A stretch of DNA of 64,000 bases from Sphingopyxis sp. (lineage in GTDB: Bacteria; Pseudomonadota; Alphaproteobacteria; Sphingomonadales; Sphingomonadaceae): contig NZ_JAEULM010000044.1 of the NCBI RefSeq assembly GCF_016793825.1, positions 124,001 through 188,000 of the forward strand, in the 5' to 3' direction. Of the stretch, positions 45,855 through 54,447 are shown piece after piece. Each line of letters starts with the position of its first letter. Position 1 is the first letter of the stretch. The notes beneath the pieces are model-generated. The model was not told the DNA's origin. It saw only the letters and a program-made list of their open reading frames with translations, and searched no databases. The position numbers and the translations under genes are program-made.

Positions 45855-47657
45855 TCAAGCGGCGAAGAACTGCTCCGGCGTCAGCGCCATCATCGCCTCG
45901 CTACCCGCTTCGATCTTGCGACGAAGCGCACCGGCGTCGGGAAAGAATCGCTCGCCGAAGTGGCGCGCGGTGACGATCTTCGCTTCGAGGAAAGCCTTGT
46001 TGCCACGCCCCTCGGCGAGCGCCCTCTTCGCGGCTTCGGCCATCATGAGCCACATCGAACCGAGCGCAACGATGCCCATGATATGCATGTAATGATGGGC
46101 GCCGGCCCCGATGTTATTGGGGTTCGCCATGCCATTCTGCATGAACCACATTGTCGCAGCCTTGAGCTCGCCATTCGCCTTTTCAAGGCGGCCGGCAAAG
46201 TCGGCAAGCGCTTCGTCCGCCTTCGCGCTGGCGCATTCCTCGTCGATGATCGCGAAGAAGGCCTGGATCGCGCGGCCGCCGTTCTGTGCGAGCTTGCGGC
46301 CGACGAGATCCATCGCCTGCACACCATTCGCGCCTTCATAGATCATCGTGATTCGGGCGTCGCGAACATATTGCGACATGCCCTGTTCTTCGATGTAGCC
46401 ATGACCGCCGAACACCTGTTGCGCGTTGGTCGCGACCTCATACCCCTTGTCGGTACCATAGCCCTTGATCACGGGAGTGAGCAGGCTGACGAGATCGTCG
46501 GCGCGCTGACGCTCCTCTTCCGTCTTTGCGACATGCGCAAGATCGACCTGCAACGCACCCCACAGGCAAAGCGCGCGCAAGCCCTCGACCACCGCCTTGC
46601 CGTCCATCAGCATGCGGCGAACGTCGGGGTGGACGAACAGCGGATCGGCCTTTTCTTCGGGATCCTTGGGACCGGTCAGCGCGCGTCCCTGTCGGCGGTC
46701 CTGGGCATATTGCACGGCGTTCTGAAACGCGATGTCGGCCTGACCCAGCCCCTGGATCCCGACACCCAGGCGCGCCGCGTTCATCATCACGAACATTGCG
46801 GCGAGCCCCTTGTTCTCCTCGCCGACCATCCAGCCCTTCGCCCCGTCATAGTTCATCACGCACGTCGAATTGGCGTGGATGCCCATCTTGTGTTCGATCG
46901 ATCCACAGCTCAGCGCGTTGCGATCGCCGAGCGAGCCATCCTCGTTGACGAGAAACTTCGGAACGATGAAGAGCGAAATGCCCTTTACGCTGTCCGGCGC
47001 ATCGGGCGTCTTGGCAAGGACGAGGTGGATGATGTTATCGGTAAGGTCATGCTCGCCCGACGAGATGAAGATCTTGGTCCCGGTGATCGCGTGGCTGCCG
47101 TCCGCGTTCGGCACCGCCCGGGTCCGGATCAGGCCAAGATCGGTGCCGCAGTGCGGCTCGGTCAGGTTCATGGTTCCGCCCCACTCGCCCGAGATCATCC
47201 GAGGCGCATAGGTCGCCTTTTGCTCGTCAGAGCCCTTGACGAGGATCGCCGCGACCGCGGCCTGCGTCAGTCCGGGATACATGGCGAACGCCTGGTTCGC
47301 GGCCATACGATATTCCTCGACCGGGAAACCGATGACATGCGGCAGGCCCTGCCCGCCGAACTCCTCCGGCTGCGTCAACAGCGTCCAGCCGGCTTCGCAG
47401 TATGATTTATAGGCTTCCTTGAAGCCTGCCGGGGTCGTCACCGACCCGTCGTCGTGCCGCGTGCAGCCCTCGTGATCGCCCGAAAGATTGATCGGAAACA
47501 GAACTTCCTCACAGAATTTTCCGGCCTCGCCAAGCACCGCCTCGATCATGTCGGGCGAAGCATTGCCGAAACCCGGCAAATCGGCATAGCGTTCAATCCC
47601 GAGAACATCGTTGATCAGGAACAGCGTGTCTTGAACGGGGGCACGGTAAACGGGCAT
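45855..47657 (-). CDS. Large acyl-CoA dehydrogenase (DmdC/FadE12-like, 600 residues)
   Basis: The 600-residue protein has an extra N-terminal helical part (PVYRAPVQDTLFLINDVLG) typical of the DmdC-type group. The core follows with NLTEPHCGTDLGLIRTRA, GTKIFISSGEHDL, KMGIHANSTCVMNYDGAKGWMVGEENKGLAAMFVMMNAARLGVGIQGL and QVFGGHGYIEEQGMSQYVRDARITMIYEGANGVQAMDLV. The C-terminal extension ends in ALTPEQFFAA. Substrates in the group range from methylmercaptopropionyl-CoA to medium or long acyl-CoAs. It lies downstream of the MerR regulator on the same strand (64 bases). Confidence 0.9.
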   Translation of the reverse strand: MPVYRAPVQDTLFLINDVLGIERYADLPGFGNASPDMIEAVLGEAGKFCEEVLFPINLSGDHEGCTRHDDGSVTTPAGFKEAYKSYCEAGWTLLTQPEEFGGQGLPHVIGFPVEEYRMAANQAFAMYPGLTQAAVAAILVKGSDEQKATYAPRMISGEWGGTMNLTEPHCGTDLGLIRTRAVPNADGSHAITGTKIFISSGEHDLTDNIIHLVLAKTPDAPDSVKGISLFIVPKFLVNEDGSLGDRNALSCGSIEHKMGIHANSTCVMNYDGAKGWMVGEENKGLAAMFVMMNAARLGVGIQGLGQADIAFQNAVQYAQDRRQGRALTGPKDPEEKADPLFVHPDVRRMLMDGKAVVEGLRALCLWGALQVDLAHVAKTEEERQRADDLVSLLTPVIKGYGTDKGYEVATNAQQVFGGHGYIEEQGMSQYVRDARITMIYEGANGVQAMDLVGRKLAQNGGRAIQAFFAIIDEECASAKADEALADFAGRLEKANGELKAATMWFMQNGMANPNNIGAGAHHYMHIMGIVALGSMWLMMAEAAKRALAEGRGNKAFLEAKIVTARHFGERFFPDAGALRRKIEAGSEAMMALTPEQFFAA

Positions 47658-47707
47658 GACTCTTCTTTCCGGAAAGCTGGAGTTGGCAAATGTTTCGCCC
47701 GGGGAGG

Positions 47708-47719
47708 CCTGACGTCAGG
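47708..47719. repeat. 12-base perfect palindrome CCTGACGTCAGG
   Basis: Lies just after the MerR gene stop and about 50 bases before the acyl-CoA dehydrogenase start. Its core TGACGTCA shares the ACGT centre of the MerR promoter palindrome at 48173, so it could be a second, weaker regulator site or a small hairpin. Confidence 0.35.
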
Positions 47720-47721
47720 GC

Positions 47722-48153
47722 TCAGCGCACTTTCTGGCCGGCGTCGACTTTTCTCACCATATCGATGAAGCGCGTCAATTCATCAACCGCGCTGTCGATG
47801 TCATCACGCTGGCGCTGGAGCAGGCTGATGCGTTGCTGACATTTTTCGACTGTTACCTGGCGTTGCAGCTTGCGGCCATCGCCAACGTCGTAAAGGTCGA
47901 TCATCTCCCGAATATCGGCAAGACTGAAACCCGTGCGCTTTGCGCGCAGAATCCACGCCAGCCGCGCACGATCGCGCTTTGAATAAATACGCGACAAACC
48001 TTTGCGCGAAGGGCTGATTAACCCTTCGTCCTCATAGAAACGAAGCGCGCGAGCCGTCACGCCGAATTCGGTCGAAAGATCGGTGATGCTGAACTGGTCG
48101 CGACCGAGGTGATCGGGCGTGTCGATGTGGGCGTGGCCGTATTCTTCGGTCAT
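47722..48153 (-). CDS. MerR-family regulator (LiuR-like)
   Basis: A 143-residue MerR protein. The N-terminal winged helix (about 20-88) reads FSITDLSTEFGVTARALRFYEDEGLISPSRKGLSRIYSKRDRARLAWILRAKRTGFSLADIREMIDLYD. A coiled-coil dimerisation helix follows (about 100-140; QRISLLQRQRDDIDSAVDELTRFI). There are no metal-binding cysteines in the effector region except one in KCQQRI. In proteobacteria this subgroup (LiuR) controls branched-chain acyl-CoA catabolism. The start at ATG 48153 leaves only seven bases to the -10 element, implying a leaderless mRNA. Confidence 0.87.
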   Translation of the reverse strand: MTEEYGHAHIDTPDHLGRDQFSITDLSTEFGVTARALRFYEDEGLISPSRKGLSRIYSKRDRARLAWILRAKRTGFSLADIREMIDLYDVGDGRKLQRQVTVEKCQQRISLLQRQRDDIDSAVDELTRFIDMVRKVDAGQKVR

Positions 48154-48159
48154 GGCGCG

Positions 48160-48188
48160 AGAATAGTTTCCGTTGACGTGAACGTCAA
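48160..48188 (-). promoter_or_regulatory. MerR-gene promoter with overlapping LiuR-like palindrome
   Basis: On the minus strand TTGACG (48188-48183), a 17-base spacer and TATTCT (48165-48160) make a near-ideal sigma70 promoter. The 16-base inverted repeat with arms TTGACGT and ACGTCAA (48173-48188) covers the -35 and half the spacer. This resembles the LiuR consensus known from comparative studies, with a central ACGT-NN-ACGT. It suggests autoregulation of the MerR gene and control of the acyl-CoA dehydrogenase downstream. Confidence 0.65.
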
Positions 48189-48218
48189 GGCTGGCGGGAT
48201 TTTGGGACGTCGCCAGCG

Positions 48219-48761
48219 TCATGTCGCGCAGGGCCGGAAGACATTGCCTCGTTTATCCGCCATCTGCAAGCGTTTCGCATCCGCCTCACTCCAGCTTGCG
48301 CGCGGCAGGAACAAGCCGGAAAGCGAGGCCCGCGCGGGGCAGAGATTGTCGCATTGCGACGGCAGGCTGCCCGGGAGGCGCAGTTCGTCCTCTTCCTCAT
48401 GAACCAGCGTTTCGCAGCCTTCCGCACCGGCAAACCGCATTCGCCATCCGTCTCCGTCGCGCACGATCGTACCGCTCGCCATGCACGACAGCCCGCGGCC
48501 GTATGATGCGGTAAGCGCAAAGCGCCACCGACCGACGCCGTCGGGCACCGCACACATGGCGTCGCGACCCAGATCGTGGCTGCGCTCGAACACCCCGGTC
48601 GGCGTTGCCGTTTCGGGGCGCACGACGCCGCGCTCGCGCGCGGTCATCTCAAGCGGATTGTCAGCGTCGATGCCCCTGGCCTCCTGCGAAGCCGGGCGTT
48701 GACATGCCGAGAGCAGCACAAGGCAGAGTAGCGAGGGCAGCGCTGCGCGGATTTCAGGCAT
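48219..48761 (-). CDS. Conserved hypothetical lipoprotein
   Basis: A 180-residue protein with a lipoprotein signal ([14 protein letters not shown], Cys20). Its globular part has paired cysteines: [42 protein letters not shown] and the C-terminal FRPCAT. This looks like a small disulfide-bonded periplasmic domain. I do not recognise a family. It overlaps the end of hisI by eight bases on the same strand, so it is translated from the hisI message. Confidence 0.68.
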   Translation of the reverse strand: MPEIRAALPSLLCLVLLSACQRPASQEARGIDADNPLEMTARERGVVRPETATPTGVFERSHDLGRDAMCAVPDGVGRWRFALTASYGRGLSCMASGTIVRDGDGWRMRFAGAEGCETLVHEEEDELRLPGSLPSQCDNLCPARASLSGLFLPRASWSEADAKRLQMADKRGNVFRPCAT

Positions 48762-49128
48762 CGTCGTCGAGGAACGTCAGCGACCCGTCGGCTTCGACCC
48801 GACGGTAAAAGCAGGAGCGCCGCCCGGTATGGCACGCTGGTCCCGACGGCGTGACGCGGAGCAGCACGGCGTCCTGATCGCAATCGACGCGCATCTCGAC
48901 CAGCGTCAGCTCGTTGCCCGAGCTTTCCCCTTTTCGCCAAAGCGATTGCCGTGACCGCGACCAGAAATGCGCCTGCCCCGTAGCCCGCGTCTGCCCGATC
49001 GCCTCTTCGTTCATATGCGCAACCATCAACAGGCTGGCGGTATTCGCATCGACGACAATGGCTGTGATCAGACCGGCGGCATCGAAGCGCGGGAGGAAGC
49101 GGTCGGTTTCATCGCGATTCTGGTCCAT
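48754..49128 (-). CDS. hisI: Phosphoribosyl-AMP cyclohydrolase
   Basis: A 124-residue HisI-only protein (no HisE fusion). [44 protein letters not shown] and [28 protein letters not shown] include the zinc cysteines and the metal Asp residues of the family. It opens the ring of phosphoribosyl-AMP in histidine synthesis. ATG 49128 gives the normal family length. It is divergent from purF across about 140 bases, in which I see no convincing promoter on either strand. Confidence 0.93.
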   Translation of the reverse strand: MDQNRDETDRFLPRFDAAGLITAIVVDANTASLLMVAHMNEEAIGQTRATGQAHFWSRSRQSLWRKGESSGNELTLVEMRVDCDQDAVLLRVTPSGPACHTGRRSCFYRRVEADGSLTFLDDDA

Positions 49129-49269
49129 AGGCGGCGCTTTAGAGCAGGATGCGAGCCGCTGCCACCCCATCTGGCCGGCGCTTGTGTCGATAGCATGATT
49201 ATGGGGGCGACATTTCGAACAAGCCTCCCTATATGCGCGGCAGTCAAAGCCCCTCCATGCTGGACCGAC

Positions 49270-50727
49270 ATGCTGACGACCCATCCTTTCGACGACGACA
49301 AGCTCCGCGAGGAGTGCGGCGTTTTTGGTATTTGCGGCGCGGAAAGCGCCGCCGCAGTTGTGGCGCTGGGGCTGCATGCCCTGCAACATCGCGGGCAGGA
49401 AGCCGCCGGCATCACGGCCTTCGATGGCCGCGATTTTCACACTCACCGCGCGATGGGCCACGTCGCAGGCAATTTCGACCGCGACGACATCATGCGCCAG
49501 CTCGCGGGTCCCTCGTCGATCGGCCATGTCCGTTATTCGACCACGGGAGAAACCGCGCTTCGCAACGTCCAGCCGCTGTTCGCCGACCTGTCGACAGGCG
49601 GCTTTGCAGTCGCGCATAACGGCAACATTTCCAACGCGGCGGCCCTCAAGAAGGCTCTCGTCCGCCGCGGATCGATCTTTCAGTCGACAAGCGATACGGA
49701 AGTCATCATCCATCTGGTTGCGACATCCAATTATCGCACATTGCTCGATCGCTTCATCGATGCGCTGAAGCAGGTCGAAGGGGCCTACTCGCTGATTTGC
49801 CTCACCGCCGAGGGGATGATCGGATGCCGCGATCCGCTTGGCATTCGGCCGCTCGTCATCGGCAAGCTGGCCGATGCGTATATCCTGGCGTCGGAGACGG
49901 TCGCGCTCGACGTCGTTGGCGCCGACTTCGTGCGCTCGGTCGATCCTGGTGAACTCGTCATCATTCGCGACGGCGAACTAACGTCGCACCGGCCTTTCGG
50001 AGAGCGCGCGGCGCGGCCGTGCATCTTCGAATATGTCTATTTCTCACGCCCCGATTCGATCGTCGAGGGCACCAGCGTCTATTCGGTGCGCAAGGCGATC
50101 GGTGCCGAACTCGCGCGCGAAAACCCCGTCGATGCCGACCTTGTCATTCCGGTACCCGATTCGGGAACGCCCGCCGCGCTGGGCTATGCGCAGGAGTCAG
50201 GCATTCCCTTCGAATTGGGAATCATCCGGTCCCACTATGTCGGACGCACCTTCATCCAGCCCGGCGACAAGGTCCGCCACCTCGGCGTCAAGCTGAAGCA
50301 TAACGCCAACCGCGCCCTGATCGCGGGCAAGCGCATCATCCTGATCGATGATTCGATCGTCCGCGGCACCACCAGCCTCAAGATCGTACAGATGATGCGC
50401 GATGCGGGGGCGGCCGAAGTCCATATGCGTATCGCGAGTCCCCCGACCTCGCACAGCTGCTTCTATGGCGTCGATACGCCCGAACGGGCGAAACTGCTCG
50501 CCGCACAGATGACGGTTGGCCAGATGGCGAATTTCATCAATGCCGACAGCCTTGCCTTCCTTACGATCGACGGCCTGTATCGCGCGCTGGGCGAAGCTGA
50601 TCGCAACGATCGGGCGCCGCAATATTGCGATGCCTGCTTTACGGGCGATTATCCAACGACGCTGACCGATTTCGACGAGAATAGCGTCGACGATCAGTTT
50701 TCAATGCTAGCCGAGCGGGTTGTCTGA
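49270..50727 (+). CDS. purF: Amidophosphoribosyltransferase
   Basis: The 485-residue protein has a short propeptide (1-15) ahead of the Ntn nucleophile Cys16 in [10 protein letters not shown]. The glutaminase domain carries [21 protein letters not shown] and VAHNGNISN. The phosphoribosyltransferase domain has the PRPP loop [21 protein letters not shown]. It catalyses the first committed step of purine synthesis. The propeptide and Cys-rich C-terminal motif ([21 protein letters not shown]) point to the Bacillus-type enzyme with an Fe-S cluster. It is followed closely by the SDR gene. Confidence 0.95.
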   Translation: MLTTHPFDDDKLREECGVFGICGAESAAAVVALGLHALQHRGQEAAGITAFDGRDFHTHRAMGHVAGNFDRDDIMRQLAGPSSIGHVRYSTTGETALRNVQPLFADLSTGGFAVAHNGNISNAAALKKALVRRGSIFQSTSDTEVIIHLVATSNYRTLLDRFIDALKQVEGAYSLICLTAEGMIGCRDPLGIRPLVIGKLADAYILASETVALDVVGADFVRSVDPGELVIIRDGELTSHRPFGERAARPCIFEYVYFSRPDSIVEGTSVYSVRKAIGAELARENPVDADLVIPVPDSGTPAALGYAQESGIPFELGIIRSHYVGRTFIQPGDKVRHLGVKLKHNANRALIAGKRIILIDDSIVRGTTSLKIVQMMRDAGAAEVHMRIASPPTSHSCFYGVDTPERAKLLAAQMTVGQMANFINADSLAFLTIDGLYRALGEADRNDRAPQYCDACFTGDYPTTLTDFDENSVDDQFSMLAERVV

Positions 50728-50731
50728 CGAC

Positions 50732-51466
50732 ATGACGATTAGATCTGAAGAGTTGGCCGGGCAGGTTGCGCTGGTCACGGGGGCCAGTCGCGGCATCGGA
50801 GCGGCTGTGGCCGAAGCGATTGCCGCGCGCGGCGCCCACGTCGTGATCACGGCGCGTACCGCCGGCGGCCTGGAAGAACTCGAGGATCGCATCCACAATT
50901 CCGGCGGCAGCGCGACGATCGCGCCGCTCGACCTCACCGATGGCGACAGCATCGCGCGACTGGCCAGCGCGATGGCGGAGCGCTGGCAAAAGCTGGACAT
51001 GCTGGTGCTCAACGCAGCCATGCTCGGCACGCTGACCCCCGTTGCGGCTATCGACGGCAAGGAATTCAATCGCCTGCTGACGCTCAACCTGATCGCGCAG
51101 CAAGCGCTGATCGCCAATTTCGATCCGTTGCTGCGCCGCGCCGCCAACGGCCGCCTGCTCGCGCTGACCAGCAGCGTGGCACGGACTCCCCGCGCCTATT
51201 GGGGAGCCTATGCGGCGTCGAAAGCCGCCTTCGAGGTGCTGGTGTCGAGCTATGGCGCGGAAATGCGCAATATTTCGAATCTGCGCACCGCCATTCTCGA
51301 CCCCGGGGGCACCCGTACCCAGATGCGCGCGCGCGCCTATCCCGGCGAAGATCCGCAAAGTATCAAGGATCCCGAAGCGGTCGGCGATTTCGTCGCAAAG
51401 TTGATGGTCGAGGGCTTCGACAGCACCGACTTCCACGCCCTCCCCAAGGTGATGGCTCCCGCTTAA
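50732..51466 (+). CDS. SDR-family NAD(P)-dependent oxidoreductase
   Basis: A 244-residue classical short-chain dehydrogenase. VALVTGASRGIGAAVAEAIA is the cofactor loop, DLTDGDSIA the base contact and LNAAM stands where NNAG is usual. SSVARTPRAYWGAYAASKAAFE holds the Ser and the YxxxK pair. The substrate is not predictable. It starts four bases after purF; TTG 50720 would overlap purF by eight, so either start implies coupling to purF. Confidence 0.88.
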   Translation: MTIRSEELAGQVALVTGASRGIGAAVAEAIAARGAHVVITARTAGGLEELEDRIHNSGGSATIAPLDLTDGDSIARLASAMAERWQKLDMLVLNAAMLGTLTPVAAIDGKEFNRLLTLNLIAQQALIANFDPLLRRAANGRLLALTSSVARTPRAYWGAYAASKAAFEVLVSSYGAEMRNISNLRTAILDPGGTRTQMRARAYPGEDPQSIKDPEAVGDFVAKLMVEGFDSTDFHALPKVMAPA

Positions 51467-51474
51467 CCCGTTCT

Positions 51475-51504
51475 TTGCAACTCTGTGCCAAACGCGGGCA
51501 TAAT
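51475..51504 (+). promoter_or_regulatory. Candidate promoter for the small membrane protein at 51528
   Basis: TTGCAA (51475-51480), an 18-base spacer and CATAAT (51499-51504) lie immediately after the SDR stop. The predicted start site leaves a leader of about 17 bases holding AAAGG before the ATG. Confidence 0.45.
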
Positions 51505-51527
51505 CCCGCTTTCGCAAAGGCATTGGA

Positions 51528-51926
51528 ATGAACAGCAATCTCCTGCGATCGGCAGTTGCGGCGGCGATCGGTATCTTCGTCGCATTCGCGCTGGTCTTGC
51601 TGGCGCAATATGCCGGCAGCGAATTGTCGCCCGATGTCTATGATCTCGAAACCGGGGAGGTTCTTGTCCCCATCGGTTCGACGATCGCGCTGCTCGTCGG
51701 TTGGTTCGTCGGCACCTTTGGCGGAAGCTGGCTCGCGATGCGGATTTCGCGCGGCGACGGCGCGGGCTGGATCGTCGCGGGCGCCGTCATCGGCGCCGGC
51801 GTCTATCGCGCCCTTACGCTCGCCGACACATGGTGGATGATCGCGCTTGGCGTTGTCATTCCGATTGTCGCCGCCTGGACGGCACAGCGCGCCGCGGCGT
51901 CCGCGCCTGCCGCCCCCACGGCCTAG
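51528..51926 (+). CDS. Small conserved membrane protein
   Basis: A 132-residue protein with four membrane segments: SAVAAAIGIFVAFALVLLAQYAG, LVPIGSTIALLVGWFVGTFGGSWLAM, GWIVAGAVIGAGVYRALTL and WWMIALGVVIPIVAAW. A short acidic loop (SPDVYDLETGE) separates the first two. I do not recognise a functional family. It converges on the serine hydrolase gene, whose stop lies four bases away. Confidence 0.75.
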   Translation: MNSNLLRSAVAAAIGIFVAFALVLLAQYAGSELSPDVYDLETGEVLVPIGSTIALLVGWFVGTFGGSWLAMRISRGDGAGWIVAGAVIGAGVYRALTLADTWWMIALGVVIPIVAAWTAQRAAASAPAAPTA

Positions 51927-51929
51927 CCC

Positions 51930-53111
51930 CTATTTCCCCTTGTCCACGGCGGATTGCACGGCCTTGTAAAAAGCCTCACGTGCCTTGCCGACACCTTCGG
52001 GGTCGGTAGCCGTCGGCCAATTTCCGTTCGACGCGATAACCAGTTTGCGCGCGGGATCGATGAAAATCCCCTGCCCGAATATGCCCTGCGCGGCAAAGCT
52101 GCCGTCGTCGTTCGTCCACCACTGATATCCATAGCCGCGACCCGGAAGGTCGATATCGGCCTGTTTGACCGTGGCCGACGACAGCCAGTCGTCAGGCACC
52201 ACCTTGTGCCCGCCGGCGACTCCGCCATTCAGCATGAACTGTCCGAACCGCGCATAGTCCCTGAGGCTGGCCGACATACAGCACCCGCTGATCTCATGCC
52301 CCGTTGGCCCGAGCATCCATACCGCGTCCTGCTCCATGCCGAACGGCTTCCAGACCTTTTCCGAAAGATAGGCAGACAGCGTCTTGCCGGTCGCGCTGGA
52401 TACCAGCACGCCGATCAGGTTGGTTTCGCCGGTTTTATAGACCCATTTCGATCCCGCCGGCGCTTCACGCGGCAAGGTCTTCATATAGCTGACCGTTATG
52501 TCTTCCCCCGCGACAGGCTGTTGCAGGTTGAACTGCGCGACGTCGGATTTCGGATCGGTATAATCCTCATTCCATTTGACGCCCGACGTCATCGTCAGCA
52601 ACTGGCGCACGCTGACGTCATCATATGCGGACCCTTTGAGCCCCGGAATATAGGCCGTCACCTTATCGTCGAGGCTCTTGATATAGCCGTCCTTGACCGC
52701 CGCGCCGACCAGCGTCGACGTAAAGCTCTTCGCGACCGAAAAGCTCGTCCAGCGACCGGCGGCACCATAGCCAAGCGCGTATTTCTCCAATCGGATCTTG
52801 CCGTCCTGAATGATGATCAGCCCGGCGTTGCGCTGGCTCGCCATATATGCCTCGACGTCGAGGCCAAGATCGATTGGTTCGCCCGTCGGCAGCGGATAGA
52901 CGCTCCCGCCTGCCCCGATCGTGTGCACGACGACTTTCGGAACCGTCTCCATCGTGCGGAAAGCGGCGTCACGCTGGTCCTGGCTCCAAAACAGCACATT
53001 CAGATCCTTTGGTTGATTGTCGGTGGTCGCCGCATCGGTGGCATGGGCCGAGGCAGGAACGGTCGCTCCCATGAACGCGCACAGCAGCGCTGCCGTCAAA
53101 AATCGTCGCAA
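51930..53111 (-). CDS. Secreted serine hydrolase, class C beta-lactamase fold
   Basis: The 393-residue protein has a cleavable signal (MRRFLTAALLCAFMGATVPASAHA). Catalytic motifs are SVAKSFTSTLVGAAV (SxxK) and WVYKTGETN (YxT), with a late GYGYQWW segment in the place of the KTG box. It is more like the esterase or D-amino-peptidase relatives of AmpC (6-aminohexanoate-dimer hydrolase type) than a resistance enzyme. It is the last gene of a chain on the minus strand that starts at korA. Confidence 0.88.
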   Translation of the reverse strand: MRRFLTAALLCAFMGATVPASAHATDAATTDNQPKDLNVLFWSQDQRDAAFRTMETVPKVVVHTIGAGGSVYPLPTGEPIDLGLDVEAYMASQRNAGLIIIQDGKIRLEKYALGYGAAGRWTSFSVAKSFTSTLVGAAVKDGYIKSLDDKVTAYIPGLKGSAYDDVSVRQLLTMTSGVKWNEDYTDPKSDVAQFNLQQPVAGEDITVSYMKTLPREAPAGSKWVYKTGETNLIGVLVSSATGKTLSAYLSEKVWKPFGMEQDAVWMLGPTGHEISGCCMSASLRDYARFGQFMLNGGVAGGHKVVPDDWLSSATVKQADIDLPGRGYGYQWWTNDDGSFAAQGIFGQGIFIDPARKLVIASNGNWPTATDPEGVGKAREAFYKAVQSAVDKGK

Positions 53112-53130
53112 AACCCCTCTCCTTCAGCCT

Positions 53131-54411
53131 TCAGGCCGTCTTTTCAAGCGTCACCTGCGCGACATTGATCCCGCCGCCACGAAAGCCCCCCTCGCAATAT
53201 TGAAGATAATAGCGCCACAAACGTACGAAGCGATCGTCGAAACCCGCCGGAAGCTGTCCGGCAGCGACTGCGGCGTCGAAACGCTCTCGCCACTGGCGCA
53301 GCGTTTCGGCGTAGCAGCCGCTGAAATACCGCACATCGTGCCACTCAAGCCCCCGTGCTTCGGCCAGTGCGCGAAAGCGGCTCTCGGAAATCAGGCAGCC
53401 GCCGGGGAAAATATATGCCTGAATAAAGTCCGTGCTCGCGGCATATCGTTCGAAGAGCGCGTCGTTGATCAGGATATACTGGATCGCCGCACGGCCACCG
53501 GGCCGCAGCAGGCCCGCGATCGCGTCGAGATAGGCCGGCCAATAGGCTTGTCCCACCGCCTCGACCATTTCGACGCTCGCAATCGCGTCATAGGGTCCGC
53601 GCGCGTCACGATAATCGCAAATCTCGACACGCGAACGGCCCGAAAGGTCGATCGCCTGCAAACGCCCCGCCGCAACCTCCGCCTGAGCGGGCGACAGGGT
53701 TATGCCGGTATACAGCACATCGTGGCGCTCGACCGCCCGTTCGGCAAGCGCCCCCCAACCGCAGCCGATCTCGAGCAAACGGCTTCCCGAGCGAAGGTCC
53801 AGCCGGTCGAGGATCGCATCGATCTTTGCCGTCTGCGCGTCCTCGATCGACAGCGCGGGATCCGCAAACAGCGCGCTGGAATAGTTCATCCCAACATCGA
53901 GCCACAGCCGATAGAAATCGTTGCCGAGATCATAGTGCGCGTGAATGTTCCGGCGGGCGCCAGCGCGACTGTTGCGGTTGAGGAAGTGCGACAGGCGATT
54001 GAACCAGTGTAGCGGACCGCGCGATCGACCGGCGTTGCCCAGTGTTTCGCCGTTGCGCATGAACAGATCGAACAACGGGACCGGATCGGGCGACGACCAT
54101 TCGCCCGCCTCCCACGCCCTGTACCAGCCGACCGATCCCGACAGCGCAAGCCGGACGAGCGCGGCCCAGCTGTTCAGGTGAACGACGGCCGTCGGTCCCT
54201 TGCCCCGCCCGCCCAGGATACGCAGGCTGCCGTCAGGCAAATGCCCCTCCAGCGTGCCATAGACCAAGCCACTGTCGATCCTGTCGAGCTGTCGGTGGAA
54301 ATAGCTTGCGGGAGCCCGCGCCAGCAGCCGCGCCAGGCCTCCGCCCGACCGGAAAGCCCGGTCCGCGCGTAACAACGCTTTGCCGCGGCGAGAACTGACA
54401 TGCTGGTTCAT
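53131..54411 (-). CDS. Cyclopropane-fatty-acyl-phospholipid synthase family methyltransferase
   Basis: A 426-residue SAM methyltransferase. The N-terminal lipid-side domain shows GHLPDGSLRILGGRGKGP and YRAWEAGEWSSPDPVPLFDLF. The catalytic part has NIHAHYDLGNDFYRLWLDVGMNYSSALF (Cfa signature), LLEIGCGWGALAERAVER, GITLSPAQ and SVEMVEAVGQAYW. It modifies unsaturated acyl chains of membrane lipids, making cyclopropane or branched products. The placement next to photolyase is a repeated theme in alphaproteobacteria and suggests a stress-related set. ATG 54411 is preferred over upstream in-frame codons. Confidence 0.9.
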   Translation of the reverse strand: MNQHVSSRRGKALLRADRAFRSGGGLARLLARAPASYFHRQLDRIDSGLVYGTLEGHLPDGSLRILGGRGKGPTAVVHLNSWAALVRLALSGSVGWYRAWEAGEWSSPDPVPLFDLFMRNGETLGNAGRSRGPLHWFNRLSHFLNRNSRAGARRNIHAHYDLGNDFYRLWLDVGMNYSSALFADPALSIEDAQTAKIDAILDRLDLRSGSRLLEIGCGWGALAERAVERHDVLYTGITLSPAQAEVAAGRLQAIDLSGRSRVEICDYRDARGPYDAIASVEMVEAVGQAYWPAYLDAIAGLLRPGGRAAIQYILINDALFERYAASTDFIQAYIFPGGCLISESRFRALAEARGLEWHDVRYFSGCYAETLRQWRERFDAAVAAGQLPAGFDDRFVRLWRYYLQYCEGGFRGGGINVAQVTLEKTA

Positions 54412-54447
54412 CCGGATCTTTCTGCCGCAAATCGCCGCTTGTGACAA

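Noticed and set aside
44298-47405. A 1035-codon open frame on the plus strand
   Set aside because: It lies antisense to the phospholipase D and acyl-CoA dehydrogenase genes, has Arg/His/Asp-rich mirror composition and no recognisable motif; the minus-strand genes carry clear catalytic motifs.
49129-49269. Promoters for hisI and purF in their shared gap
   Set aside because: Several weak hexamers occur (for example TATATG and CATAAT) but none has a partner at acceptable spacing, so I do not annotate one.
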